In this document: positions 8,317 through 16,171 of the stretch, piece after piece | Layout of the letters: every line of letters begins with the position of its first letter | Numbering within the stretch: position 1 is the stretch's first letter | Source of the DNA: Niallia sp. Man26 | Lineage (GTDB): Bacteria > Bacillota > Bacilli > Bacillales > Cytobacillaceae | Direction: 5' to 3' | NCBI RefSeq assembly: GCF_022049065.2 | Contig: NZ_CP095743.1 | Span: 3,053,001 to 3,117,000, forward strand | Length of the DNA: 64,000 nt | Program-made: the position numbers and the translations under genes | Notes under the pieces: generated by a model | What the model was told of the DNA's origin: nothing | Seen by the model: the letters and a program-made list of their open reading frames with translations, nothing else | The model's database searches: none

Positions 8317-8988
8317 TTATACTCTTTTTAAAATATAGCCAACACCTCGGACTGTTTGAATATCTTTATGATAGGCGAATTCTTCTAATTTTTTACGCAG
8401 TTGGTGGATGAACACTTCCACAATTGCAATCGTCGTATCAGAATCGAATCCCCATATCCGATCAAATATTTGTTCCTTCGTGAGGATTTTCCCAGTATTT
8501 TGAATTAAATACTCAAGCAGCTCATATTGTTTGACTGTTAACTTGATTGGCATTCCTTTAACAAGCACATCATTTTCCTTGCCTGTCAGCACGATTTCTT
8601 CATACTTAAGCCCTTCATCAATATCTAATGCCCCGCTCCTTCTCAAGAGAGCCTTGATTCTTGCTTCAAGCTCAGGAGCCTGGAAAGGCTTTACTAAATA
8701 ATCGTCGCCGCCAAATTCCAGCCCTTTTACCCGATCCTCAAGTGAATCCTTTGCTGTTAAGAATAAAACAGGTGTATTGACTTTTTCTTTACGCAAGGTT
8801 TGAACAATGTCAAAACCGTTAATATAAGGAAGCATGACATCGAGCACGATCAAATCATAGATATTTTGCTGTGCATAAAACAAGCCGTCTTCTCCATTAT
8901 CTGCTGTATCAACAGAATACTCCTTCTCCAATATCCCCTTTATGGATTCTAATAAAGGTTTATTATCCTCCACAACTAGTATCTTCAT
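8317..8988 (-). CDS. OmpR/PhoB-family response regulator
   Basis: A 223-residue response regulator. The receiver domain has the acidic pair E7/D8, phospho-acceptor D50 in LIVLDVMLP, T78 and K100 (YLVKPF). The C-terminal half is a winged-helix DNA-binding domain ending in VRGVGYIL, the usual OmpR-type ending. GGAGATTGAAAC precedes the ATG. It is followed after 11 bases by the sensor kinase gene, so the two form one transcription unit. A hairpin separates the pair from the GT39 gene upstream, so they may be expressed both by read-through and from a local promoter in 8989-9146. Confidence 0.94.
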   Translation of the reverse strand: MKILVVEDNKPLLESIKGILEKEYSVDTADNGEDGLFYAQQNIYDLIVLDVMLPYINGFDIVQTLRKEKVNTPVLFLTAKDSLEDRVKGLEFGGDDYLVKPFQAPELEARIKALLRRSGALDIDEGLKYEEIVLTGKENDVLVKGMPIKLTVKQYELLEYLIQNTGKILTKEQIFDRIWGFDSDTTIAIVEVFIHQLRKKLEEFAYHKDIQTVRGVGYILKRV

Positions 8989-9104
8989 TGTTTCAATCTC
9001 CTTTGGCTTTTAAATCTGACAATTGCTTGATTCATTAGCATTATTAAAACATAAGCCTCTATATAAATAAATACTCTCACGAATGTTTTTGTGCCAGCTT
9101 GAAA

Positions 9105-9137
9105 GAGAAGCGATTCGCATCTGCGGACCGCTTCTTT
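9105..9137 (-). terminator. Probable terminator or attenuating hairpin between GT39 and the two-component genes
   Basis: On the minus strand GAAGCG and CGCTTC enclose a 16-base loop that itself contains short GC pairs, followed by TCTTTC. The T run is short, so read-through is likely. Confidence 0.55.
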
Positions 9138-9146
9138 TCTACCATA

Positions 9147-11279
9147 CTATTTTTGTTGATACTCGTACAAGGTTTGCCCCATGCCTCTCATATTAGATAA
9201 ATCAGTAGCAGAGCTGTCAGTAGTGCTAGTATCAGATGAATACTCGCTGCTAGGTACCTCAACACAGTTTTCTTGAATCCACTCTGTCACTTCACTATTG
9301 CCGCCCATTCCTTGACCAGATACTAAGAAATACTTGATTTCTCCTGCTTCAGCCATCTCCTCCAGCTCATCTACTGTCGGTGCCGGATCTGATCCGCCAA
9401 AGCCGCCCATTGCCATTACTGCATAGTCTGTGTTCAGCATAATAGAATATGCCGATTGGGCTCTTTGTACTGCCAAGAAGAATTTTTCGCCATTGTAATT
9501 GTCTTCAAGATACGACATTAAGCCAGAATCGATACTGTCCATATCGCCCCCGCCGCCTGGTCCGCCTGTAAAACCACTGCTGGCATTATTCTCAGAAGCT
9601 CCCGGGAAACCAGTTGGAGCCTCATTAGAATCACTTGGCATTTCATTTGGAATGGAACCTTGCTCCATATTACCACCATCGAAGGCACGCATGCCTCCAC
9701 CTCCGCCGCCTGGTCCGCCCATTCCACTTGTCGGACCTGCAGTTGGTGTAGATTCATTGCCAGTCTTTGTAATCGTTATAGCAGTCCAATAAATCGGCAG
9801 TACTAATAATGCCAATATGCTGATAACTGCTATTGTCTCCTTTATGGATGCACTTGATTTGCCTGCTATTAACAGCATAAACAGTACAACCCCTAAAATA
9901 ATAGCAACCCACATCCATACAATGGATACAGAAGAGCTGTTCTGATAGACAATCAGCGCTTCAAAGAAGAAAGTAATTAATATTCCAACAGGCAGCAGCC
10001 AGCTCTCCCAGCCATTCTCTTCTTTATAAAAGTTCCATAATGTCGTAAAACCGATACCGACAAGTGCGGCAATTGCAGGCCCCATCATACTTAAATAATA
10101 ATGATGGTAAAATAGCGCGATGCTGAAGAAAACAAACATAGGTGCTAGCCAGAAAAACCAAAATGCTGCAAAATGGTGCTGTATTGTATACTTTCTCGTC
10201 TTTAAGAAAGACAAGACTAAACCAATAATGGCAAAGACCACGAATGGCAGCAGCCAGCTAATTTGTCCAGACAGCTCGCTTTGGAATAATCGCAGCGGGC
10301 CTGCTTCACCAGTGTTAAACATGCCAGATTGGCTGGAGCTGCCTCCATCTCCTTGCTGTCCACCATTAGGCATAGTAGTAGGAGCTTCCTCACTAGTATT
10401 GCTGGAATCTGAAGCACTAGTACTAGTTTCATCAGTCGAAGTCTGAGTCTGCGGTGCTTGAGCATTCCCTCCGCCTCCCATGCCAGAATCTTGACCAGTT
10501 AATCTTGATAAGCCATTATAGCCAAAAGCAAGCTCTAGTACAGAGTTCGTTTCACTTCCGCCCATATACGGCCTTTCACTTTTTGGGGTCAAATCAACTG
10601 CAAGTGCCCATGACAAGGAGATAACAACTAGCAAAACAGTGGATGCTGCTAAGTGCATCAGCTTTTTCCAGATTTTCAATTCTCTCGTTGCAAAGAAATA
10701 ATAGAAAGCAAATGCCGGCAACACCATATATGCCTGCAGCATTTTCACATTAAAGCCGACGCCCACAAGAGCAAAGCTTAATAATAGCCAGCCAAGCTTC
10801 TGCTTTTCGACTGCTTTCATCAATGCCCATGCTGCTATCATCAGTGTAACAATCAAGATACTGTCTACATTATTAGTTCTGACAACTGCTACAAAAATTG
10901 GCGAGCAAGCTAAAACCAAACTGGCAATCAGTGCTGCCGGTCTGCCGAATTTCGGCTTAATCATGATATATAACAACCAGACAGAAACGACACCAGCAAG
11001 TGCCTCTGGCAAAAGAAGCACAAAATCATTGAAGCCGAAGATCTTAGCAAAAATCGCTTGAATCCATAAAGCTACTGGAGGTTTATCAACGGTTATAAAT
11101 CCAGCAGGATCAAAGGAAACAAAGAAAAAGTTATGGAAGCTAGTCAACATGCTTTTCACAGCTACAGAATAATACGAATTCGTGCCAGCATTCTGCAAAT
11201 TATAGAAATTTAAACCGGCCGAAAACAGCAATATAGCTATTAAAAGGATGTCGACTCTTCCTTTAGTACAATTTTTCAT
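9147..11279 (-). CDS. ykcB: GT39-family membrane glycosyltransferase (YkcB-like)
   Basis: A 710-residue multi-pass membrane protein of the dolichyl-phosphate-mannose/ArnT-type glycosyltransferase superfamily. The first loop has the FVSFDPAGFITVDKPPVALWIQ-like segment with the catalytic-type acidic residue (FDPAG, VDKPPV), followed by about 12 hydrophobic segments. It is expected to move a sugar from an undecaprenyl-phosphate carrier onto an envelope target outside the membrane. Two low-complexity inserts rich in Gly, Ser, Thr and Asn (about 268-320 and 512-572) interrupt the hydrophobic part. The C-terminal soluble segment ends in YEYQQK. The GT2 and GtrA genes directly upstream match the carrier-charging and flipping steps. 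The symbol follows B. subtilis ykcB by resemblance. Confidence 0.82.
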   Translation of the reverse strand: MKNCTKGRVDILLIAILLFSAGLNFYNLQNAGTNSYYSVAVKSMLTSFHNFFFVSFDPAGFITVDKPPVALWIQAIFAKIFGFNDFVLLLPEALAGVVSVWLLYIMIKPKFGRPAALIASLVLACSPIFVAVVRTNNVDSILIVTLMIAAWALMKAVEKQKLGWLLLSFALVGVGFNVKMLQAYMVLPAFAFYYFFATRELKIWKKLMHLAASTVLLVVISLSWALAVDLTPKSERPYMGGSETNSVLELAFGYNGLSRLTGQDSGMGGGGNAQAPQTQTSTDETSTSASDSSNTSEEAPTTMPNGGQQGDGGSSSQSGMFNTGEAGPLRLFQSELSGQISWLLPFVVFAIIGLVLSFLKTRKYTIQHHFAAFWFFWLAPMFVFFSIALFYHHYYLSMMGPAIAALVGIGFTTLWNFYKEENGWESWLLPVGILITFFFEALIVYQNSSSVSIVWMWVAIILGVVLFMLLIAGKSSASIKETIAVISILALLVLPIYWTAITITKTGNESTPTAGPTSGMGGPGGGGGGMRAFDGGNMEQGSIPNEMPSDSNEAPTGFPGASENNASSGFTGGPGGGGDMDSIDSGLMSYLEDNYNGEKFFLAVQRAQSAYSIMLNTDYAVMAMGGFGGSDPAPTVDELEEMAEAGEIKYFLVSGQGMGGNSEVTEWIQENCVEVPSSEYSSDTSTTDSSATDLSNMRGMGQTLYEYQQK

Positions 11280-11314
11280 ATCTTACTCCATTCTTATAAT
11301 AATTTTTTTATAAA

Positions 11315-11707
11315 TTAATTTGTGTTTGCCTTCGTAAAAACGAGCATCTTCGTTCCAATAAAGTTGAAGATTGTTCCTATCGCTGTTACTAAAAATTTGC
11401 TCAACAGCAAATTTAAGCCCTGCTTTGTATATAAAAAATCGAGCAATATCAATGTTAACGATAATGTGGCAGCATTGACCGCAAGGAAACGAATAAACTC
11501 CTTCATGCTTGCCTTATCTTTTTGTTTAAATGTCCATGTTCTGTTTACAAAGTAACTGTTTAATAGTCCACATGAATAGGAAAGTATTTGCGATAGAAGA
11601 TAATTTGCTCCAACGCTAGTCAAAAGCGCATAAACAACAAAGTCAATGATTGTATTTAACGAACCAACAATTCCAAACTTAAAAAAAACAAGCCACTTCC
11701 TAGTCAT
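11315..11707 (-). CDS. gtrA: GtrA-family membrane protein
   Basis: A 130-residue protein with four hydrophobic segments and the GtrA family pattern: FGIVGSLNTIIDFVVY at the start, SYFVNRTWTF after the second helix. GtrA proteins are thought to flip undecaprenyl-phosphate-linked sugars across the membrane. Its ATG overlaps the stop of the upstream GT2 gene by four bases (ATGA), so the two are translationally coupled. The GT39 gene starts 35 bases after its stop. The three proteins make a coherent glycosylation module. Confidence 0.87.
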   Translation of the reverse strand: MTRKWLVFFKFGIVGSLNTIIDFVVYALLTSVGANYLLSQILSYSCGLLNSYFVNRTWTFKQKDKASMKEFIRFLAVNAATLSLTLILLDFLYTKQGLNLLLSKFLVTAIGTIFNFIGTKMLVFTKANTN

Positions 11708-12681
11708 TTCATCACATATGATTTCGCCGCTGATTCATGCTGGTAAATGTCTTTCACAATATAAAGCGGTCTGTCTTTTGCTTCGTCATAAATACGGCCG
11801 ATATATTCACCGATTACACCAAGCATCATAAGCGTAATTCCACTAAAGAATAGCTGAATGACAATAATAGAAGACCAGCCAGTAACAGTAGTTGTTGTAA
11901 ACAGTTTTTGATAAAGCACAATCAGCATGTAAACAAATCCAATCACCGACAAGGAAGCACCTAAATAATTGGCCAGCTTTAATGGTTTATAAGAGAAAGA
12001 CGTTATTCCGTCCAAAGATAATTTAAGCATTCTTTTTAAAGGATATTTTGTTTCACCAGCAAATCTCTCATCTCTTTCATATTCAACAGCACTCTGTTTA
12101 AAGCCAACCCAACTGACAAGCCCTCTGACAAAGCGGTTTTTTTCATGAATATTCTTCATTTGATTACACACCTTGCGGTCAATTAATCGGAAATCTCCTG
12201 TATCAATCGGTATTTCAATTTCTGTCATTGCCCTTAATGTCCTGTAAAAGGCCGAGGCTGTCTGTTTCTTAAAAAAGGTCTCTCCTTTTCTGGCAGTACG
12301 CTTCGCATAGACGACATCATAGCCTTCTTTCCATTTTTGAATCATTTCTAGAATAAGCTCAGGAGGATCCTGAAGATCTGCATCAATTATGACAATAGCA
12401 TCTCCTAACGCATAATCCATTCCAGCAGTTATGGCGATTTGGTGGCCGAAGTTTCTGGAGAAATCAACGATTTTAATCCTGTTGTCCTGCTCACTTAAAT
12501 TCAATAATATTTCGACAGACCGGTCTCTGCTTCCGTCATTGATAAACAATAGCTCATAATTTCCATCTGCATTCTTCATCACTGTCTTAATCCGCTCATA
12601 CGTATGTTCAATGACTTCCTCCTCATTAAACACGGGAATTACAATCGAATATTTTACTTTCTCGTTCGTCATGAAAATCAC
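11704..12681 (-). CDS. ykcC: GT2 undecaprenyl-phosphate glycosyltransferase (GtrB/YkcC-like)
   Basis: A 325-residue family 2 glycosyltransferase. The N-terminal GT-A domain has SIVIPVFNEEEVIEHT, the NDGSRDRS motif and IIDADLQDPPELI, where the DxD-like aspartates bind the metal and sugar nucleotide. Two C-terminal hydrophobic helices (about 230-250 and 265-290) anchor it, as in the GtrB/DPM1 group that loads a sugar onto undecaprenyl phosphate. It is first in the operon and overlaps gtrA by four bases. The start could be GTG at 12681 or ATG at 12672; neither has ideal spacing from AAAGGATG. Confidence 0.88.
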   Translation of the reverse strand: MIFMTNEKVKYSIVIPVFNEEEVIEHTYERIKTVMKNADGNYELLFINDGSRDRSVEILLNLSEQDNRIKIVDFSRNFGHQIAITAGMDYALGDAIVIIDADLQDPPELILEMIQKWKEGYDVVYAKRTARKGETFFKKQTASAFYRTLRAMTEIEIPIDTGDFRLIDRKVCNQMKNIHEKNRFVRGLVSWVGFKQSAVEYERDERFAGETKYPLKRMLKLSLDGITSFSYKPLKLANYLGASLSVIGFVYMLIVLYQKLFTTTTVTGWSSIIVIQLFFSGITLMMLGVIGEYIGRIYDEAKDRPLYIVKDIYQHESAAKSYVMK

Positions 12682-12701
12682 TCATCCTTTCTAGTAGCTC
12701 G

Positions 12702-12720
12702 TGACGTTTCGTTCGTCACT
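12702..12720. repeat. Inverted repeat upstream of the GT2 gene
   Basis: GTGACG and CGTCAC face each other across 7 bases in the leader of the glycosylation operon. It could be an operator or an RNA hairpin; no regulator is assigned. Confidence 0.45.
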
Positions 12721-12754
12721 TCCGAATGGAATAGCCTGATTTTAGCGAACAATT

Positions 12755-12776
12755 CTTAATTAATCCTTAACTTATT
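12755..12776. promoter_or_regulatory. Direct repeat with 11-base period, candidate response-regulator site
   Basis: CTTAA occurs at 12755 and 12766 in similar context (CTTAATTAATC then CTTAACTTATT). An 11-base direct repeat is the usual layout for OmpR-family binding sites. It lies 75-95 bases before the first glycosylation gene. Binding by the regulator encoded at 8317 is inference. Confidence 0.35.
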
Positions 12777-12794
12777 AACAATATTTAGAAATAC

Positions 12795-12841
12795 AAAAAA
12801 GGCTCTATGCATGCTGTTTTGCATGCATAGAGCCTTACTTT
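12795..12841. terminator. Strong palindromic terminator
   Basis: A perfect 16-base stem, AAGGCTCTATGCATGC with its complement, and a 6-base loop. On the minus strand, T-rich sequence follows it, so it ends the IrrE-like gene. Confidence 0.85.
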
Positions 12842-12842
12842 T

Positions 12843-13220
12843 CTAAATAACCTCAGGTAAGATAAAATAATTTCTTAATTTACTGTCGACATGTGCTTGC
12901 CAATGGTCTAAAGAAACACCAAGCTCATTAAGGAGCTTATAAGCATTCACCCATGCGCTCATTTCTGCGTTTACTCTGTACGACCAATCATTTAACCATT
13001 TATCATAATCTAAATCGCCATTCACATAATCCATTACATGGCCAATCTCGTGTGCAAGTGCATATGTATTCTCCAATGTAATTAAGAATGGAACTGTAAT
13101 ATACATATTAGCATTAAAGCTGATTTTCTTGTCCGCGTCATAAACGACCTTACAGCCGAGCTGTTCTGCCTTCGAAACTACTTCCATGAATTTATCTATT
13201 GTAATCATGTATTTAATCAT
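12843..13220 (-). CDS. ImmA/IrrE-like metallopeptidase-fold protein
   Basis: A 125-residue protein carrying a zincin motif, YALAHEIGHVMDYV (HExxH at about residues 57-61), inside a domain of the ImmA/IrrE size. In ImmA-type proteins this motif cleaves a repressor and in IrrE it cleaves a stress regulator, but here no repressor gene or mobile element is adjacent. The rest is acidic and Trp/Tyr-rich without further recognised motifs. The longest start (13220) follows AAAGGGG closely; ATG at 13208 is an alternative. It is a single gene, divergent from gsiB. The substrate is unknown. Confidence 0.65.
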   Translation of the reverse strand: MIKYMITIDKFMEVVSKAEQLGCKVVYDADKKISFNANMYITVPFLITLENTYALAHEIGHVMDYVNGDLDYDKWLNDWSYRVNAEMSAWVNAYKLLNELGVSLDHWQAHVDSKLRNYFILPEVI

Positions 13221-13328
13221 ATCCCCTTTTTTGTAAGCTATCTAAAAACGTATATGTCTATATTATCGGTTTTATAAGTGCTGATTAGTATTACCAAACT
13301 TTTCCTCGGCAAAAAATCCGACAAAAAT

Positions 13329-13353
13329 GTTTATATGAAGTGAAATCGGCTAT
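13329..13353 (+). promoter_or_regulatory. SigB-type general stress promoter of gsiB
   Basis: GTTTAT, 13 bases, then GGCTAT, which closely matches the SigB pattern (GTTTAA, 12-15 bases, GGGTAT). The gsiB start codon is 49 bases after the -10 element. B. subtilis gsiB is a well-known SigB-dependent gene, so site and gene agree. Confidence 0.7.
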
Positions 13354-13401
13354 ATAACCAATGTACAATTTAATAACTAAAATTTCTAAGGAGTGATAAT
13401 C

Positions 13402-13779
13402 ATGGCAAACAACAACAAAATGAGTCGAGAAGAAGCAGGTAAAAAAGGTGGACAAGCAACTTCTAAAAATCACGATAAGGAATTTTACCAAGAAATTGGA
13501 CAAAAAGGCGGAGAAGCCACTTCCAAGAATCATGATAAGGAATTCTATCAAGAAATCGGGAAAAAGGGCGGAGAAGCTACTTCTGATAATCATGATAAAG
13601 AATTCTATCAAGAAATCGGGAAAAAAGGCGGAGAAGCTACTTCCGATAATCATGATAAAGAATTCTATCAAGAAATCGGCAAAAAAGGCGGAGAAGCCAC
13701 TTCCGAAAATCATGATAAAGAATTTTACCAAGAAATTGGCCGTAAAGGCGGCAACTCCACTAACAATAACAACAACTAA
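13402..13779 (+). CDS. gsiB: General stress protein GsiB (KGG-repeat hydrophilin)
   Basis: A 125-residue, highly hydrophilic protein made almost wholly of a 20-residue repeat of the form KKGGEATSxNHDKEFYQEIG, after the N-terminal NNNKMSREEAGKKGG. This is the GsiB pattern, a glucose-starvation and general-stress protein related to LEA/hydrophilins. The start is the ATG at 13402, 8 bases after AAGGAG; the frame extends three codons further but has no site there. Five full repeats and one partial copy are present, then a TNNNN tail. A SigB-type promoter precedes it. It is a single gene with a strong terminator. Confidence 0.95.
   Translation: MANNNKMSREEAGKKGGQATSKNHDKEFYQEIGQKGGEATSKNHDKEFYQEIGKKGGEATSDNHDKEFYQEIGKKGGEATSDNHDKEFYQEIGKKGGEATSENHDKEFYQEIGRKGGNSTNNNNN
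13441..13755 (+). repeat. Five tandem 60-bp coding repeats plus a partial sixth
   Basis: Units start at 13441, 13501, 13561, 13621 and 13681, with a partial unit at 13741. Units three and four differ at only 3 of 60 positions, while the first is more diverged, pointing to recent unit duplication in the centre of the array. Confidence 0.95.
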
Positions 13780-13803
13780 TATTAAAAGTATATCAAATTT
13801 AAA

Positions 13804-13849
13804 AAGAAGAAGAAACCCAAATGCCCAATCGCATTTGGGTTTCTTCTTT
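13804..13849. terminator. Bidirectional intrinsic terminator
   Basis: The stem AAGAAGAAACCCAAATGC with its complement across CCAATC separates the convergent gsiB and 13848-14117 genes; it overlaps the last bases of the latter. Confidence 0.85.
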
Positions 13850-14117
13850 ATACGGGATAAACCGTTTTATGATCTGCAGTTACTTGCACTTTGTCGGAAT
13901 CTACTATTTTGATGCTGGCATCTGAAGAATAATACCAAGTTTTTTCGTTTTTTCCAACGATAAATAAATTTAATTCCTCTTTGAAGGCAATCAAGTTCTC
14001 AAGCTCTTCTTTATTTGCAGCTGCCGTAATGACCCAGTTATCCCCTTGGGGCAGAACCGAGTAATCCTCTGTCTGCAGAAACAGCCTGCTGCCAATAGCA
14101 TGTCTGATCATCAGCAT
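13848..14117 (-). CDS. Small uncharacterised protein in the quinone-stress operon
   Basis: An 89-residue protein with no motif I recognise. It is mostly beta-like and polar, with no signal peptide or membrane segment. The ATG at 14117 follows GGGAGGGG; longer starts lie inside the pirin gene. It begins one base after the pirin stop, so it is very probably co-transcribed and perhaps translationally coupled with pirin. Its place as the last gene of the MhqR-type operon suggests a role in quinone or electrophile stress, but that is only from context. Confidence 0.7.
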   Translation of the reverse strand: MLMIRHAIGSRLFLQTEDYSVLPQGDNWVITAAANKEELENLIAFKEELNLFIVGKNEKTWYYSSDASIKIVDSDKVQVTADHKTVYPV

Positions 14118-14118
14118 C

Positions 14119-14829
14119 TTATTCCCCTCCCGGCAAATCAATCAGCATAAAGAAACAGTCTTTTGAAGCTGCTAACTGTAACTCAGAAACATCCGTGATA
14201 CGGGCTGATTCTTGTTTTCCAAGCAGATGTTCATTGTTAAGAAGAACTCTGCCTTCTATCACATACACTAGAATTCTCCTGCCATCTTCCTGGCTGAACT
14301 CAAGACTTTTCCCCTGCTCAAGCTTTGATAAATAAATCGTCGCATCTTGATGAATCATCGCCACACCTTCACTTGCTGTTGGAGCAACTACTGGCAATAA
14401 GTTATTAGATAATTTACTCACATCATATATTACATCTTCATAGGAAGGAGGCAGCTGTTTCGTCTCAGGAAAGAACCAAAGCTGCAGAAATCTGCCTGGT
14501 TCTGTTGTGGATGGATTCACTTCAGAATGAAGAATTCCTGTTCCAGCCGTCATGCGCTGCACCTGTCCAAATTCGATAACTCCACTGTTTCCTAAGCTGT
14601 CCTCATGTTTCAATTGTCCATCAATGGCGATAGAAACAACCTCAGCCTCTCTGTGCGGATGGATACCGAACCCTTTATCCGGCTGAATGGTATCATCATT
14701 TAATACACGCATAGGGCCAAAATTAACATTCTCCGGGTCGTAATAATTACCAAAGGAAAAGCTGAAATGACTTTCTACCCAGTCATTGCTTGCAGAATGA
14801 CCATCTGCTTTCGTAAATATTTTAATCAT
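14119..14829 (-). CDS. Pirin family protein
   Basis: A 236-residue bicupin of the pirin family. DKGFGIHPHREAEVVSI and HEDSLGNSG give the conserved N-terminal cupin with His ligands for a metal, and TAGTGILHSEVNP is the second signature segment. Several bacterial pirins are quercetinases, and others modulate metabolic enzymes. The ATG at 14829 is preferred because AAAGAGGTG lies 6 bases upstream; a GTG three codons earlier is also in frame. It sits 13 bases after the mhqD-like hydrolase gene in a putative MhqR operon, which fits a part in handling aromatic or quinone compounds. Confidence 0.88.
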   Translation of the reverse strand: MIKIFTKADGHSASNDWVESHFSFSFGNYYDPENVNFGPMRVLNDDTIQPDKGFGIHPHREAEVVSIAIDGQLKHEDSLGNSGVIEFGQVQRMTAGTGILHSEVNPSTTEPGRFLQLWFFPETKQLPPSYEDVIYDVSKLSNNLLPVVAPTASEGVAMIHQDATIYLSKLEQGKSLEFSQEDGRRILVYVIEGRVLLNNEHLLGKQESARITDVSELQLAASKDCFFMLIDLPGGE

Positions 14830-14842
14830 CCTTAACACCTCT

Positions 14843-15448
14843 TTATTTTATTGTGTTAAACCAAGCAGCTGCAGCATCAACTTCTGTTCGCGTCAATTGA
14901 TGGCCATAATTCTCCCAATGAACCGTAACATTTGCTCCTGCTCCTTCTAAAAGAGTTGTCAGTTCCTCTGATTCACTTCGAGGGCAGATTGGGTCATTTG
15001 TGCCCGCTGAAATAAAGACAGGCACATCAGTAAGTTCAGGCAATGCGATACCTCTTAACGGCACCATCGGGTGATGCAAAATCGCTCCCTTCAAGCCTTT
15101 GGCGTAATGAAACAAAATGCTTGCTGCGATATTTGCACCATTTGAATAACCTATTGCAATAATATTGCGACGATCAAAGCCGTACTGTTCTGCGCTGCTG
15201 TCTAAAAAGTCATGCAGCTCCTTTGTACGCTCCTTTAGGTCTTCAATATCAAAAACGCCTTCAGCTAGTCGGCGGAAGAACCGAGGCATTCCGTTCTCCA
15301 ACACATTCCCTCGTACACTGAGCACAGATGATTGTGGACTAATCAGCTCTGCCAGTGGCAATAAATCATTCTCCGTTCCTCCAGTTCCATGCAATAGTAA
15401 TAAGGTTGGCAACTGTTCATTTGTTCCTTTTTTAAAAATATGCTTCAT
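14843..15448 (-). CDS. mhqD: Alpha/beta hydrolase MhqD
   Basis: A 201-residue alpha/beta hydrolase of the carboxylesterase/phospholipase type. The nucleophile elbow GYSNG holds the catalytic serine; the later SAGTNDPICP gives the acid and NYGHQLT the histidine. LLLHGTGGTENDLLPL near the start forms the oxyanion loop. The wording of VRGNVLENGMPRFFRRL and the whole length match B. subtilis MhqD, a hydrolase induced by methylhydroquinone and catechol. TAGGAGACGAAG precedes the ATG. It is the second gene in an operon controlled by a MhqR-like operator at 16152. Confidence 0.88.
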   Translation of the reverse strand: MKHIFKKGTNEQLPTLLLLHGTGGTENDLLPLAELISPQSSVLSVRGNVLENGMPRFFRRLAEGVFDIEDLKERTKELHDFLDSSAEQYGFDRRNIIAIGYSNGANIAASILFHYAKGLKGAILHHPMVPLRGIALPELTDVPVFISAGTNDPICPRSESEELTTLLEGAGANVTVHWENYGHQLTRTEVDAAAAWFNTIK

Positions 15449-15485
15449 CTTCGTCTCCTAGTCATGAGGCTTAATAAGCCCTGCT

Positions 15486-16097
15486 TTATTTTGGTCTGTT
15501 GATTGTAAACATTTCACCCAGCTTGCTATAATCATTTCCCGCAAGCCTGCTGACAGGCTTTAAAAGCTTCGGATCGATTCTTCCATTTTCATATAATTGA
15601 TCTTCAATATGGAAGCAAACAGCACGGCCCAGTATTAAATCGCAAGTAGGTATCCCATTATCATCCTTAATCTCTACAATTCCCTCTAATTTACACTCAA
15701 TCCGGACTTTCGCTTCCTTAATTCCAGGCACTGAAATAACAGAACTTTCAGCAACCGACAGTCCAGCAAGTTCTATCTCACTTTCGTCCGGCGGAAGATT
15801 TGCAGCAGTTTCATTAATTGCTGCAATATTATCCTCGTCACAAACATGGATGACAAATTCGCTGTACTCCTTAATATTTTTAGCTGTATCTTTTTCATTA
15901 CCGCCATTTCTTTGAACTGCAACAGATAAGATTGGAGGATTGGAAGATACGATATTAAAGAAGCTGAACGGTGCACCATTAATAACACCGCCGCTTCCTT
16001 TAGAAGTAACAAACGCGATTGGTCTCGGAATAATGCTGCCGATAAAGAACTTATACACCTCTTTCGCAGAAAGCGTGCTTGGATCAATTGTTAACAT
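15486..16097 (-). CDS. Flavin reductase-like FMN-binding protein
   Basis: A 203-residue protein of the flavin reductase/DIM6-NTAB family. SIIPRPIAFVTSKGSGGVINGAPFSFFN-type wording marks the FMN-binding split barrel (IIPRPIAF, NGAPFSFFN). It probably supplies reduced flavin or reduces a quinone directly. The ATG at 16097 has GGAGG 6 bases upstream, and the longer frame to 16145 runs into the promoter region. It is the first gene after the MhqR-type operator, followed by mhqD (37 bases on), pirin and a small protein. Confidence 0.86.
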   Translation of the reverse strand: MLTIDPSTLSAKEVYKFFIGSIIPRPIAFVTSKGSGGVINGAPFSFFNIVSSNPPILSVAVQRNGGNEKDTAKNIKEYSEFVIHVCDEDNIAAINETAANLPPDESEIELAGLSVAESSVISVPGIKEAKVRIECKLEGIVEIKDDNGIPTCDLILGRAVCFHIEDQLYENGRIDPKLLKPVSRLAGNDYSKLGEMFTINRPK

Positions 16098-16151
16098 GCT
16101 ATTCCTCCATTCATGGCAAACTTCGCCGGTAAAATTTTTATACAAGCTATT

Positions 16152-16171
16152 TTATCTTGAATTCGAGATAA
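16152..16171. promoter_or_regulatory. MhqR-type operator
   Basis: The core ATCTTGAATTCGAGAT, flanked by TT and AA, is a 20-base inverted repeat with one mismatch. It matches the MhqR operator pattern I recall from B. subtilis (TATCTCGAATTCGAGATA). It lies directly downstream of the predicted -10 element, where a MarR-type repressor would block transcription. Confidence 0.75.

Noticed and set aside
9499..10465. Several 80-110 residue frames opposite or shifted within the GT39 gene
   Set aside because: They arise from the Gly/Ser-rich codon runs; products are Pro- or Leu-rich without starts or neighbours.
12843..13220. Phage immunity (ImmA) module
   Set aside because: No repressor, integrase or attachment repeat is near; the HExxH protein stands alone.
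13441..13755. Regular repeat that might be read as a CRISPR array
   Set aside because: The units are contiguous with no unique spacers, and they encode the GsiB motif.
13291..13912. Long overlapping frames on both strands across the gsiB repeat (13291-13731 minus, 13448-13912 plus)
   Set aside because: They are shadows of the 60-bp repeat: a repeat unit divisible by three keeps all frames open. They have no ribosome sites and low-complexity products.
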